DNA of 64,000 nucleotides from Echinicola shivajiensis. GTDB taxonomy: Bacteria; Bacteroidota; Bacteroidia; Cytophagales; Cyclobacteriaceae. Position 1 is the first letter of the stretch. Every line of letters begins with the position of its first letter. The DNA is taken from assembly GCF_018642165.1 (NCBI RefSeq), contig NZ_JAHHZM010000009.1, positions 182,421 through 246,420 of the forward strand, in the 5' to 3' direction. Below are positions 34,842 to 44,009 of this stretch, in pieces. Position numbers and translations under genes: made by a program. The notes beneath the pieces are model-generated. The model was not told where the DNA came from and did no database searches. It saw only the letters and a list, made by a program, of their open reading frames with translations.

Positions 34842-36623
34842 ATGAACATTTCTCCAATTGATTGGGGCATTATTGCGGCCTTTTTCATCATTTCCTTATT
34901 GATTGGTCTTTTTACCTCCAAGTCTGCTGGTAAAAGTGCTAAAGACTTCTTCCTTTCGGGAAGAAATATGCCTTGGTGGTTATTAGGTGTTTCAATGGTG
35001 GCAACTACATTTTCTGCCGATACACCAAATTTGGTTACGGATATTGTACGTGTGAATGGCGTGTCTGGTAACTGGGTATGGTGGGCTTTTCTTTTGACAG
35101 GGATGTTGACTGTATTTGTGTATGCCAAATTATGGAGAAGATCCGAAATCACTACCGACCTTGAATTTTACGAATTGAGGTATAGTGGAAAGGGAGCTGC
35201 ATTCCTTAGGGGCTTTAGGGCCATTTACCTTGGGGTGTTCTTTAATATCGTCATTATGGCGACTGTTTCTCTCGCAGCTATTAAGATTGGTGGGGTGATG
35301 TTGGGGTTGAGCCCGGTGCAAACTCTATTGATCGCTTCTATTGTAACGGTGGTATATAGTTCACTTGGTGGATTGAAGGGGGTGCTTTTAACTGACTTCT
35401 TCCAGTTCTTCATAGCTATGGCTGGTGCTATCGGTGCGGCATTTTATATTCTTGATTTGCCTGAAATTGGTTCTTTGGATAATTTGCTTGCTCACCCTAA
35501 TGTGTCTGACAAGCTTTCCCTATTCCCTGATTTCAATGATATGAACTTGGTGATTCCTTTGTTGATCATGCCAATTGCTATTCAGTGGTGGGCTACCTGG
35601 TACCCAGGAGCTGAGCCAGGAGGTGGGGGATATATTGCCCAAAGAATGCTTTCTGCAAAGGATGAGAAAAATGCGATTGGTGCAACCTTGTTCTTTAACG
35701 TTGCCCATTATGCCTTGAGACCTTGGCCATGGATTATTATCGCTTTGGCGTCTTTGGTGGTTTTCCCTCAGATCAGCGATATGCAAGAGGCATTCCCTCA
35801 TATGCCTGCGGATAAATTGGGTAATGACCTTGCCTATTCAGCGATGTTGACTTTCCTGCCTACTGGTCTGATCGGTATTGTATTGGCTTCTTTGATTGCT
35901 GCGGTGATGTCAACTTTATCCACACACCTTAACTGGGGATCATCTTATGTGGTAAATGATTTTTATTTAAGATTTGTGAAGCCTGATGCCAGTGATAAGG
36001 ATTTGGTAATGGTAGGTAGAATTTCTACTGTGGTATTGATGGGGTTTGCTGCGCTTCTAGCACTTGCTCTTTCCAATGCCTTGGAAGCCTTTAATATCCT
36101 ATTGCAAATTGGAGCTGGTACTGGTTTGATCTTTATTTTAAGATGGTTCTGGTGGAGAATCAATGCCTATACTGAAATCTCAGCGATGATCATTTCATTT
36201 ATCGTAGCCATTTTCTTCGAAACCATTAACCCTAAATTAGGACTTATCAACATTCCTGAGGGAATGGAATACTTGAAATTACTGTATGGTGTAGGGATCA
36301 CTACTGCCACTTGGTTGACGGTAACTTTGGTGACCAAGCCTGAAAAAGATGAGGTATTGTTGTCGTTCTACAAAAAAGTAAAGCCAGCAGCTTATGGTTG
36401 GAGAAAGCTTTTGGATAAGCATCCTGAGGTAGAAGCAGAGCAAGGCCAGCTTCCATTTGAAATTGGATTGATGGTTACTGGATCTATCGCAATTTATGCC
36501 GCTCTTTTTGCCATTGGATTCTGGATTTATGATAATACAACTTCAGCTATCATAGCTTCATTGATTAGTGCTGCTGGGTTCTTAATCCTTATCAAGAGTT
36601 GGAACAAGATTAAGTTATTCTAA
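34842..36623 (+). CDS. Sodium:solute symporter (SSS family)
   Basis: A 593-residue SSS-family transporter with about 13-14 membrane helices, the usual sugar-symporter length. Family features: GLFTSKSAGKSAKDFFLSGR, the Ser/Thr-rich NPW-like ATTFSADTPNLVTDIV region, and SLIAAVMSTLSTHLNWGSSY with the sodium-site serines/threonines. The sequence most resembles SGLT-type transporters of Bacteroidota, normally for sugars or sialic/uronic compounds. It shares a divergent promoter region with the APH-fold kinase gene. It moves solute with Na+ across the inner membrane. A strong terminator follows. Confidence 0.93.
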   Translation: MNISPIDWGIIAAFFIISLLIGLFTSKSAGKSAKDFFLSGRNMPWWLLGVSMVATTFSADTPNLVTDIVRVNGVSGNWVWWAFLLTGMLTVFVYAKLWRRSEITTDLEFYELRYSGKGAAFLRGFRAIYLGVFFNIVIMATVSLAAIKIGGVMLGLSPVQTLLIASIVTVVYSSLGGLKGVLLTDFFQFFIAMAGAIGAAFYILDLPEIGSLDNLLAHPNVSDKLSLFPDFNDMNLVIPLLIMPIAIQWWATWYPGAEPGGGGYIAQRMLSAKDEKNAIGATLFFNVAHYALRPWPWIIIALASLVVFPQISDMQEAFPHMPADKLGNDLAYSAMLTFLPTGLIGIVLASLIAAVMSTLSTHLNWGSSYVVNDFYLRFVKPDASDKDLVMVGRISTVVLMGFAALLALALSNALEAFNILLQIGAGTGLIFILRWFWWRINAYTEISAMIISFIVAIFFETINPKLGLINIPEGMEYLKLLYGVGITTATWLTVTLVTKPEKDEVLLSFYKKVKPAAYGWRKLLDKHPEVEAEQGQLPFEIGLMVTGSIAIYAALFAIGFWIYDNTTSAIIASLISAAGFLILIKSWNKIKLF

Positions 36624-36645
36624 TCGATAGATATATTAAATGTCA

Positions 36646-36678
36646 AAAGCCCGCTTGAATATCAAGCGGGCTTTTTTT
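36646..36678 (+). terminator. Terminator after the symporter gene
   Basis: A 13-bp stem AAAGCCCGCTTGA (36646-36658) and TCAAGCGGGCTTT (36662-36674) with a very short loop and T run. The remaining spacer to 36970 shows no gene. Confidence 0.95.
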
Positions 36679-36970
36679 GTTCTAAGTAGATATTCAAATA
36701 GTCCACAATATGTCAATGGATTCAAGGCAGGTGAAGCATAATTGCCCGCTATCTAAATCAAAAGCCGATGATAACCAAGCAAGGAGAAGTGGGATATACA
36801 CAGATTATGATAAAAGGATAATAACAACTGTATTAATCTATAAACATCTGTGGTTAATAATATACGAGATTATAAAATGAAAGTGTTTAGATCAAAATCT
36901 TCATTTCCTCTAATATTTTCTGATGCCTCTTCAATTGTACCTGAACTTTATTGTTTCGTTCTCTAGGTGA

Positions 36971-38584
36971 TTAAGGCTTCCAAATTTTAACTTGTGAGAA
37001 CTCTCCAAAGTTGCCCAAGAAACCAATGGCCAAATAGGGGTAATTCTGTACCATATAGCTGTCGAACATAAAGGTCTTTCCATCGATGGATGTGCCAGTG
37101 TATTGGCTTTCTACCAATTCCCATTTTCCACTGGTGTTAAAACCAAATAAGGCCACTGACTTGGCCAAATAAGCATTGTCTATTTCTACCTGCAGGCCTC
37201 TATCAGATATATGGAAAGTGGATATGTCAGGGTTAAGACTTTCAAAGACATTGTTTCTTGCCTTATTGGGGGTTAATACGGGCCGTTCGTACATCGTTTG
37301 GGAAAGCAGGCTGGCCACATCTCTATTGCTTCCCATTAGGGATCGGGCACGGAAATATAGATTGCCTTCAACAGCTGATTTCGATCTTCCTACTGCTACT
37401 TGGTTGGGGATTTCATAACTGTTTTTCCAGGCATCATCTTTATCGTTTCTGATTTTATAGCTGCCATTTCCAATATAAATTCTGGTACTGCCAGCATTTT
37501 TGGACCACCAATCCACGAGTTCCCTGTGTGAGGCTTGTGGATGGTCCAGACTCCAATATATCTGTGGAGCCAAATAGTCAACCCATCCATTTTTTACCCA
37601 AGATAATGGATCTGCATAAAGGTCATCGTAATTGGTTTGGCCCGCTTGGGTCATGGAACCTTTTGGATCAACAGCTGCATTTCTCCACACGCCAAAAGGG
37701 CTTACGCCAAACTGTACCCAGGGTTTTTCATTTTTCACCAAGTCACTTAGGCTGTGGATAAGTCCGTCTACATTGGCTCTCCTCCAATCTCCCAGATTAA
37801 GGCCGTTCCCATACTTTTTGTAGGTATTCTGGTCTTTAAATTCTTGTCCTGGGATTTTATATGGATAGAAATAATCATCCAAATGGATTCCATCTATATC
37901 ATAATTACTTAAAACCTCGTGGACAATGTTCACCATATGTTCTTTTACAGCAGGTATTCCAGGATTATAATAATATTTACTGCCGTATTTTATCATCCAG
38001 TCAGTATGACGGAAATAATCATGCATGGGACTTAGTTCCTCAACTTTCAGATTGAAAGTTGCCCTGTATGGGTTCAGCCAAGCATGAAATTCCATGCCTC
38101 TTTCATGGGCTACTTGAATCATCCATTTCAAAGGGTCCAATTTGGTTTTTGGGGATTGTCCTTCTTTTCCACTTAAATACCTTGACCAAGGAGCCAATTT
38201 ACTGGGATAAAAAGCATCTCCTGCAGCTCTTACTTGGACAAATACTGCATTGAAATTATGCTGACGATAGAAATCCAAAATCTGAATAAAATCCCTTTGC
38301 TGTTTTTCAAAACTATCCGTTCCAGAGCTAGGCCAGTCAATATTTGCCACAGTAGCTATCCAAACACCGCGCATTTCACGACTGGGAGCAGTGAAGGAAG
38401 GTAGGCTTTCAACTGTTTCTTCCTCGGGTTGCGGGGCAATCTCAGGAGTAGTTGCGGGCTTTGTGGCTTTTTCTGTTGGGCTTGGAGCAGGCGCTGATGA
38501 TTGGCTGGTTTTATTGAAAACCGAACAGGCACTCATTATCAGTGCAATTGCCAAAATGCTTAATCGTTGTAAACTAAAGTTCAT
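36971..38584 (-). CDS. GHL10-type glycoside-hydrolase-like lipoprotein
   Basis: A 537-residue lipoprotein (SILAIALIMSACSVF, Cys20). A Pro/Ala/Thr/Glu-rich linker (about 27-65) precedes a glycosidase-like TIM barrel of the GHL10/DUF187 group (about 70-390). Indicative stretches are MRGVWIATVANIDWPSSG, VFVQVRAAGDAFYPSKLAPW, EFHAWLNPYRATFN, YDIDGIHLDDYFYP and VDYLAPQIYWSLDHP. Characterised relatives (E. coli DigH/YddW) cleave glycosidic bonds in denuded, peptide-free peptidoglycan. A peptidoglycan role is therefore likely. A C-terminal beta domain completes it. 48 bp separate it from gldD, in the same direction. Confidence 0.9.
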   Translation of the reverse strand: MNFSLQRLSILAIALIMSACSVFNKTSQSSAPAPSPTEKATKPATTPEIAPQPEEETVESLPSFTAPSREMRGVWIATVANIDWPSSGTDSFEKQQRDFIQILDFYRQHNFNAVFVQVRAAGDAFYPSKLAPWSRYLSGKEGQSPKTKLDPLKWMIQVAHERGMEFHAWLNPYRATFNLKVEELSPMHDYFRHTDWMIKYGSKYYYNPGIPAVKEHMVNIVHEVLSNYDIDGIHLDDYFYPYKIPGQEFKDQNTYKKYGNGLNLGDWRRANVDGLIHSLSDLVKNEKPWVQFGVSPFGVWRNAAVDPKGSMTQAGQTNYDDLYADPLSWVKNGWVDYLAPQIYWSLDHPQASHRELVDWWSKNAGSTRIYIGNGSYKIRNDKDDAWKNSYEIPNQVAVGRSKSAVEGNLYFRARSLMGSNRDVASLLSQTMYERPVLTPNKARNNVFESLNPDISTFHISDRGLQVEIDNAYLAKSVALFGFNTSGKWELVESQYTGTSIDGKTFMFDSYMVQNYPYLAIGFLGNFGEFSQVKIWKP

Positions 38585-38632
38585 TAAATGTCAAATGGTT
38601 TTGGAAAAACTATTGGTGTCAAAAACTAGGCC

Positions 38633-39208
38633 TTAGTTTTTGAATTTGAGGGAATTGATCAGGTGGATCATATCCTCTTTTATATATTCAATTACAGGGG
38701 CAAGGGAATCGTTTTTTACAGCTGTATTAAAATACAACGCTCCCCTTAAGAAATTTTGGGTGGAATCTGTTACGAAAAATTGAAAGGGAGTAGGTACTTC
38801 GCCGCTCAGCTCTGCAACGACTCCAGTATATCCATGTGGTGTTTTGATTACCCCCTCTTCTATACTATAGGCTTTGACCTGGTGCTTTGCAGTGAGGTTA
38901 AAGGAATCATCAAGATAGCTTTTTAGCGTCTCTTTATTTCCATCTATTGGTTTATAGGTAAGGTGGATTTTTGCCCCAAGACTGGAATAGTGCAGGTTAA
39001 TCCAATTTTCTTCCTTTAAATTAAAGGAATCAGCCTCTGTTTGGGCAAATACTGATTTCTGGAATTGGTAAGGGTATGAGTCTGTAAGGGCTTCAAAGGA
39101 CTTCTCGGGAAGGTCAATCCTGTTATAACCTTTTGGTTTTGGTAGGTAATGCTGATCACAGCCAAACAAGACAAACCCAACAATCCAGCAAATATTTTTG
39201 AATTTCAT
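38633..39208 (-). CDS. gldD: Gliding-motility lipoprotein GldD
   Basis: A 191-residue GldD-like lipoprotein. ATG at 39208 gives the lipobox NICWIVGFVLFGCDQ; the upstream ATG at 39244 would add a 12-residue leader lacking signal features. The family stretch LPKPKGYNRIDLPEKSFE follows the lipobox directly, and AYSIEEGVIKTPHGYTGVVA is in the centre. GldD is required for gliding and for the associated type IX secretion in Flavobacterium, though its biochemical role is unclear. In Flavobacterium it pairs with gldE; here the neighbours are a peptidoglycan hydrolase-like gene and a DinB gene. Its presence implies a gliding/T9SS system elsewhere in the genome. Confidence 0.85.
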   Translation of the reverse strand: MKFKNICWIVGFVLFGCDQHYLPKPKGYNRIDLPEKSFEALTDSYPYQFQKSVFAQTEADSFNLKEENWINLHYSSLGAKIHLTYKPIDGNKETLKSYLDDSFNLTAKHQVKAYSIEEGVIKTPHGYTGVVAELSGEVPTPFQFFVTDSTQNFLRGALYFNTAVKNDSLAPVIEYIKEDMIHLINSLKFKN

Positions 39209-39328
39209 AGTTCCAAAGATAAAAAATAGATCAGAATCTCTCATTTAATGCATAATATATTGCTGGAGATGTTACTATTTATGGTGAAACTTCACGAAAT
39301 TAGATACTTAACCTAAACTTTAAGCGAT

Positions 39329-39856
39329 ATGAAAAAGATTTTCAAGTCATTGATTTTGGGGCTATTTCTAAGTGTATCTTCCCTATATACCTTAAATGCC
39401 CAGACAAACCAAGAGGAGTTCTTGGCAAAATGGCAAAATATGAAAGCCTATACGGTGGAAATACTTGAAGCCATGCCTGAGGATAAATTGGATTTTAAGC
39501 CTGTAGATGAAGTTTCCAGTTTTAGAGAGCTCATTATGCATATTGCAGGTGGCAATGTAATGATGGCCAATAATTTTCTTAAGGAGGGAAATCCAGGTGT
39601 TGATTTTGAGAATAAAAGCATGAGTAAGGCTGAACTGGCTGATGCTGTAAAAACTTCATTTGATTTTGTTGCTGAGACCTATTCATCTTTATCAGAAAGT
39701 GAACTGGGGGAAGAAGTGGAGGTTTTTGGAGGCAATAAAATTACCCGTCGCCAAGTGGAAGGCTTGATTGATTCACATGGTATTCACCATAGGGGTAATT
39801 TGATTGTTTATCTACGGTTAAACGGAATCACTCCACCACCATTTAGAGCTTGGTAA
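39329..39856 (+). CDS. DinB-family protein, exported
   Basis: A 175-residue DinB-fold protein with a signal peptide (FKSLILGLFLSVSSLYTLNA, cleavage near AQ). The four-helix bundle shows the histidine motifs of the metal site: FRELIMHIAGGNVMMANNF and DSHGIHHRGNLIVYLRLNG. Cytoplasmic relatives are thiol transferases; the exported version is frequent in Bacteroidota and uncharacterised. It is divergent from gldD, with 120 bp between starts, and followed by its own terminator (39877-39921). Confidence 0.9.
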   Translation: MKKIFKSLILGLFLSVSSLYTLNAQTNQEEFLAKWQNMKAYTVEILEAMPEDKLDFKPVDEVSSFRELIMHIAGGNVMMANNFLKEGNPGVDFENKSMSKAELADAVKTSFDFVAETYSSLSESELGEEVEVFGGNKITRRQVEGLIDSHGIHHRGNLIVYLRLNGITPPPFRAW

Positions 39857-39876
39857 TTTGGTTGGTTTCAGAAAAG

Positions 39877-39925
39877 AAAAGCCTCTCCTGTATTCCTACT
39901 TTGGTTATAAGAGAGGCTTTTTCAT
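39877..39925 (+). terminator. Terminator between DinB and the convergent exported-protein gene
   Basis: AAAAGCCTCTC (39877-39887) pairs with GAGAGGCTTTT (39911-39921) across a 23-nt loop and is followed by T's. The A-rich 5' side would allow it to work on the minus strand too. Confidence 0.7.
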
Positions 39926-39947
39926 GTTTTTTCTTAAACATTATGAT

Positions 39948-40970
39948 TTACTCCTCAGTCTTGAGATTTTGAAGAAAACTAATCAAAGCCTCTTTTCCAT
40001 TGGGCTCTGCATCCCAGGTAGGTCCAATATATAACTCATTTCTAACAAGGAACTTGATATAATATTTCACCACAATTCTATCTTTATCAGACAGTGCTGA
40101 AGAGCTCAAACCCATGCTTTCCATAAGGTCAGCTTCACGCCCTTCCACCCTCATTAAGACGAACTGTATCTTGTCCGAAATAAGTTCTTTATCAGATCGG
40201 ATAGAGGTTAAAAAAACTGTTTCATACGGATAGAATTGGTCTAAAATGCTTTCTAGACTGGCTTTCTCAGCTCTTTGAGCCGCTAGGATTTGATCAGAGG
40301 ACTTGCCTAAAAGATCATAACGGAACTGTGTCAGCAAGGCAGCTTCACCTGATGCACCTGAAAGGGGGATTCCCAATTTAAAAACATCAAGGTTTAAGGG
40401 ATTCTTGGCAATAAACCGAGAGGAAACCGGGAGGTTGTTCTCTTGTGATGGGCTTGGCTCCGCCCCACCTACCAATGGAGGTAAAAAACTGGGTACGTCC
40501 AAAGCCATCAGGTTCTTTGACCTAAGGCCTTTCCCTGCTGCAATAAGGTTTTCCTGAAGGACTTCCATATTGTCCGCCTGAATGGACCAGTGGTTTCCTG
40601 CGTTTATAATATTGCTGTTTCCAGAAAACTCCATGATATTGACAAAAAAGTCACCGTTTCCTTTACGGGTAACCGTGACAATATTCCTTACCATACGCTG
40701 CAAGAAGCTTTTTCCATAAGCAGCTTGAATTTCCTCAGAAAGTATGACTTCTTCCAATTCGTAATAGCCGATGGGATCCCCGCCGGCTTCTACCAATGCT
40801 GGATGGATTTCTTCCGCAATATTTTTCCAGTCCATCGGGGGCCTCGCACTGGGTGCAGAGGAAATCAAAATGACTGCCTTTCCATCTAAAAAGTGTTCGG
40901 GCAAGGTACTTTGGCCAAAACTTTGAAAGGAAGAAAATAGGATTAAAAATAATGCAGAAATATATTTCAT
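39948..40970 (-). CDS. Unrecognised exported protein
   Basis: A 340-residue protein with a signal peptide (YISALFLILFSSFQSFG, cleavage near GQ). I do not recognise the family. The N-terminal part has an alternating alpha/beta pattern (GKAVILISSAPSARPPMDWK, ALVEAGGDPIGYYEL) reminiscent of Rossmann-like folds but without a usable nucleotide motif. A proline/glycine-rich linker (SFLPPLVGGAEPSPSQ) separates it from a helical second half. It converges with the DinB gene and is divergent from the M28 peptidase gene. Function cannot be assigned. Confidence 0.75.
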   Translation of the reverse strand: MKYISALFLILFSSFQSFGQSTLPEHFLDGKAVILISSAPSARPPMDWKNIAEEIHPALVEAGGDPIGYYELEEVILSEEIQAAYGKSFLQRMVRNIVTVTRKGNGDFFVNIMEFSGNSNIINAGNHWSIQADNMEVLQENLIAAGKGLRSKNLMALDVPSFLPPLVGGAEPSPSQENNLPVSSRFIAKNPLNLDVFKLGIPLSGASGEAALLTQFRYDLLGKSSDQILAAQRAEKASLESILDQFYPYETVFLTSIRSDKELISDKIQFVLMRVEGREADLMESMGLSSSALSDKDRIVVKYYIKFLVRNELYIGPTWDAEPNGKEALISFLQNLKTEE

Positions 40971-41043
40971 AGATATTTGAACGTTCCAAAAGACTAAATT
41001 AGTATTTTCACTTTAATACTGGTAGCCAACAATCGATAATCAC

Positions 41044-41943
41044 ATGAAAATGTCAAAAATACTCATTTTAATACTTTTCATACTCAGCCCCACTTTTTTA
41101 GAGGCGCAAGATCTGGATAGAAATCAACTTATTGCTGACCTAAAATACCTGTCCTCTGATGAGCTAGCAGGAAGGGCTCCTTTGAGTGTGGGAAGTAAAA
41201 AAACACAAGAGTTTATCAAAAAAAGATTTTCATCCTTAGGACTGTCCAGTCAGTTTAGTGATTATACCCAGTATTTTAGTTTTGGAGTGGAAAACAAAGT
41301 GGAAAATGCAGCCAATATAGTAGCTTTTATTCCTGGAGAAGAGTCCGAAAAGATAATCGTCATTACTGCCCATTATGATCATTTGGGGGTGAAGGATGGT
41401 GAAATTTATAATGGGACCGATGATAATGCCTCTGGAACTGCAGGGTTATTGGCTCTGGCAGAATATTTTGCCGAGAACCCTCCTAAGCATTCCATGGTAT
41501 TTGCCGCATTAGATGCTGAGGAAAGGGGATTGCAGGGAGCTAAGGCACTGGTCAAGGATTTTCCTTTTCCTCTGGACCAGGTGATGCTCAATATTAATAT
41601 GGATATGATCAGTAGGAATGAGCAAAATGAAATTTATGCTGCGGGTACCAAGCATTATCCCAATTTAAAGTCCATTTTGGAAAACGCCGCCAAGGGTGAG
41701 CAGGTAAGTCTAATGTTTGGCCATGATCTGCCAAATACGGGGCATGATGACTGGACCAGTGCTTCGGACCATGCTGCTTTTCATGAAAAAGGGATTCCTT
41801 TCGTGTATTTTGGCGTGGAGGACCATGCGGATTATCACAAGCCAACCGACACTTTTGAAAAAGTCAATCAGGATTTCTACTTTAATACCGTTACTTTGAT
41901 CAAACGCTGTGTAGCAGAGCTGGATGCCAATTTGTCTTTATAA
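41044..41943 (+). CDS. Exported M28-family metallopeptidase
   Basis: A 299-residue M28 aminopeptidase-fold protein with a signal peptide (LILILFILSPTFLEAQ). The two-zinc site is intact: ITAHYDHLGVKDG (His, Asp), NGTDDNASGTAGLLAL (bridging Asp), ALDAEERGLQGAKAL (catalytic and ligand Glu), NINMDMIS (Asp) and the last His in GVEDHADYHKPTDTF. It removes N-terminal residues from peptides in the periplasm. The LKYLSSDELAGRAPLSVGSK N-terminus is typical of Bacteroidota M28 enzymes. Followed by a 317-bp repeat-containing spacer. Confidence 0.94.
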   Translation: MKMSKILILILFILSPTFLEAQDLDRNQLIADLKYLSSDELAGRAPLSVGSKKTQEFIKKRFSSLGLSSQFSDYTQYFSFGVENKVENAANIVAFIPGEESEKIIVITAHYDHLGVKDGEIYNGTDDNASGTAGLLALAEYFAENPPKHSMVFAALDAEERGLQGAKALVKDFPFPLDQVMLNINMDMISRNEQNEIYAAGTKHYPNLKSILENAAKGEQVSLMFGHDLPNTGHDDWTSASDHAAFHEKGIPFVYFGVEDHADYHKPTDTFEKVNQDFYFNTVTLIKRCVAELDANLSL

Positions 41944-41970
41944 AGCGGGTTTATCGGGAAAATGTAAGAA

Positions 41971-42120
41971 CGTCATCCTGACGCCAAGAAGGATCTCTTT
42001 TTGTAATGTGATGCTGCGAAGAGACTCTCTACCTTTGGCAGACAGGTTCGCTATGCTCAGTATGACAGGGAGATTGCTGTCAAAATTGAATTTGTTTGAA
42101 CTGCAAATTCTAGTCCTTTA
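41971..42120 (+). repeat. Interspersed repeat, copy 1
   Basis: The spacer after the M28 gene holds GTCATCCTGACG...AAGGATCTC (41972-41997), GATGCTGCGAAGAGACTC (42010-42027) and AGATTGCTGTCAAAATTGAATTT (42071-42093). Each block recurs inverted at 47311-47440, where the last block matches in 22 of 23 positions. The order of modules differs between copies, so these are composite non-coding repeats. Confidence 0.75.
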
Positions 42121-42260
42121 TAAAAATTGCAAACACCGCTCACTGTTTTCAGTGATTTTGCCTGGTTTATTCGGGTAATCGCCGAAGAATTGACTTGCTG
42201 AAATGAATTGGGACTGAAAATTCGATATCTTTCAAACCAAATTTTAGCAAAGGATATTTT

Positions 42261-43370
42261 ATGGGGAGCAAAAGAGTATTAGCGTTAGATGTGCTTAGGG
42301 GGATTACCATTTTTGCAATGATCCTGGTCAATAATCCAGGTTCATGGTCAGCAGTCTATCCGCCACTATTACACGCCAAATGGCATGGCTGTACCCCGAC
42401 TGATTTAATATTTCCATTTTTCCTTTTTATAGTTGGAGTGGCCATGGAGTTGTCTCTGGGTGCTCAGCTGAAAAAGGGAATTGAGAAAAAAGCTATAATT
42501 AAAAAGGCCCTATTCAGGTCATTAAAATTAATAGGGCTAGGTTTATTGCTAACAGCAATTCCATATTTTGATTTGAGTACGCTACGGTTTCCTGGGGTTT
42601 TACAGCGCATTGGACTGGTATATTTCTTTGCCAGCTTGATGTATCTTTATCTGTCCAGAAAGCAGTTACTGATCAGCGCTACAGTGATTTTGATGCTTTA
42701 CTGGATCTGTATGAGTTTTATTCCTGTGCCTGGAATTGGTGCGGCGAATTTAGAGCCTGGAACTAGCTTGGCTGCTTGGATCGATCAGCAAATTCTAACT
42801 GGGCACATGTGGTCCCAAACCAAGACATGGGATCCTGAAGGGCTATTTTCCACTCTGCCCGCTATAGTAACCTGCCTTTTGGGAATAGTGGCTGGAAAAG
42901 TACTTAAGCAATCAAAAGAAGATCAGAAGAGGATGAAAAGCTGGCTACAATGGGGCTTGGGATGTCTGGCGATAGGCTATTTATGGTCCTTTGTTTTCCC
43001 CATCAACAAATCCTTATGGACAAGCAGCTTTGTGCTTTATACTGCTGGTTGGGCCTTTTTGGCCTTGGCTGCATGTTATTGGCTGTTGGATATTAAAGGC
43101 TGGCAAAGCTGGTCCAAACCATTTGTGATTTATGGAATGAATGCCATTACGGTATTTTTCCTCTCTGGGATTATTGCCAAGCTTTTTGCTTATGCCAAGG
43201 TGTCGTACCATGGGGAAATGGTGAGTTTGAAACTCTTTTTACAGGAATTGTTGTTCAACGGCTGGCTTTCTCCCAAAAACGCCTCCCTGGGAGGAGCCTT
43301 ACTGATGATGGTGATTTTGTTTGTTCCTGCTTATTGGATGTGGAAAAAGAATATAATCATCAAAGTTTAA
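42261..43370 (+). CDS. HGSNAT/NagX-like membrane acyltransferase (DUF5009 type)
   Basis: A 369-residue multi-pass membrane protein of about ten helices. The N-terminus RVLALDVLRGITIFAMILVN and the HAKWHGCTPTDLIFPFFLFI loop match the heparan-alpha-glucosaminide N-acetyltransferase/YeiB-like family; the histidine of that loop aligns with the proposed catalytic histidine of HGSNAT. Bacterial NagX genes of this family sit in N-acetylglucosamine utilisation clusters. It would transfer an acetyl group onto an amino sugar across the inner membrane; the exact acceptor is unknown. It stands alone here, after the repeat spacer. Confidence 0.9.
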   Translation: MGSKRVLALDVLRGITIFAMILVNNPGSWSAVYPPLLHAKWHGCTPTDLIFPFFLFIVGVAMELSLGAQLKKGIEKKAIIKKALFRSLKLIGLGLLLTAIPYFDLSTLRFPGVLQRIGLVYFFASLMYLYLSRKQLLISATVILMLYWICMSFIPVPGIGAANLEPGTSLAAWIDQQILTGHMWSQTKTWDPEGLFSTLPAIVTCLLGIVAGKVLKQSKEDQKRMKSWLQWGLGCLAIGYLWSFVFPINKSLWTSSFVLYTAGWAFLALAACYWLLDIKGWQSWSKPFVIYGMNAITVFFLSGIIAKLFAYAKVSYHGEMVSLKLFLQELLFNGWLSPKNASLGGALLMMVILFVPAYWMWKKNIIIKV

Positions 43371-43527
43371 CAGGATAAGGGCTGTTGATTTAATGGTCCC
43401 TAAAATCAGTGTGTTGATTGTTAGTTTGTTACATGATGTTTCATATGAAGCCTTATAATTCTGACTTAAAACAGGAGTTTTGGAAAAGGTATTTTTCCAA
43501 AAAACTGATTTTATTTCAAAAATTACC

Positions 43528-43535
43528 TACATTTG
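43528..43535 (+). promoter_or_regulatory. Possible -7 element, leaderless start
   Basis: TACATTTG matches TAnnTTTG exactly. The next in-frame ATG starts only 7 bp later at 43542, so transcription from it would give a leaderless or nearly leaderless mRNA. No clear -33 element is visible. Confidence 0.35.
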
Positions 43536-43541
43536 CTTTCT

Positions 43542-43916
43542 ATGGAGAATAAAAGAAATCAACGTACACTAGTGCAAAAAAGGATCAGCGTCCTTTTGGT
43601 GGCACTATGCTGCTTTCTGATTTCCAATTCCCATTTGTTTATTCCTACGCATGATCAACAGTCTTGCGAAGTGAAAATGCAACAGCAGTCCGATTCAGAT
43701 CAGGACAATCAGAAACACCAGACCTTTTTGGATGTTGCTTCTGATGCAGTAGTGGTTCCTTTTGCCTCCATGGTAGCACAAAGTACCATGCATTTGATTT
43801 ATGAAATTGTAGGTTTCGAAGAACAAGAATTCGTGCCTCAGGCCTATATGGCCAAATATCCAAGTCATTTTTTAGAAGTTCTCCTAGAACGGATAATTTC
43901 TCCCAACGCACCTTAA
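43542..43916 (+). CDS. Small unrecognised membrane-anchored protein upstream of secDF
   Basis: A 124-residue protein. ATG at 43542 is preferred to a TTG three codons earlier. A basic N-terminus (ENKRNQRTLVQKR) precedes one hydrophobic segment (ISVLLVALCCFLISNSHLF), then a Gln/Asp-rich stretch (QQQSDSDQDNQKHQ) and a second mildly hydrophobic region. I do not recognise the family. It lies 93 bp before secDF in the same direction. Confidence 0.65.
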   Translation: MENKRNQRTLVQKRISVLLVALCCFLISNSHLFIPTHDQQSCEVKMQQQSDSDQDNQKHQTFLDVASDAVVVPFASMVAQSTMHLIYEIVGFEEQEFVPQAYMAKYPSHFLEVLLERIISPNAP

Positions 43917-43952
43917 GGCATTGCCCATTTTTTCCTTCCTAGCAGCGAATGG

Positions 43953-43960
43953 TACATTTG
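43953..43960 (+). promoter_or_regulatory. Possible -7 element before secDF
   Basis: A second exact TACATTTG, 50 bp before the secDF ATG. The upstream T-rich tract (43928-43933) could serve as a weak -33 region. Confidence 0.4.
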
Positions 43961-44009
43961 CGCGCATCAATTAGAATTCAATAACAAATTATATTTATTT
44001 AAGTAAATC

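Noticed and set aside
36720..36960. Possible decayed repeat or gene in the symporter-GHL10 spacer
   Set aside because: No inverted repeat, ORF or similarity to the other repeats in the window could be found.
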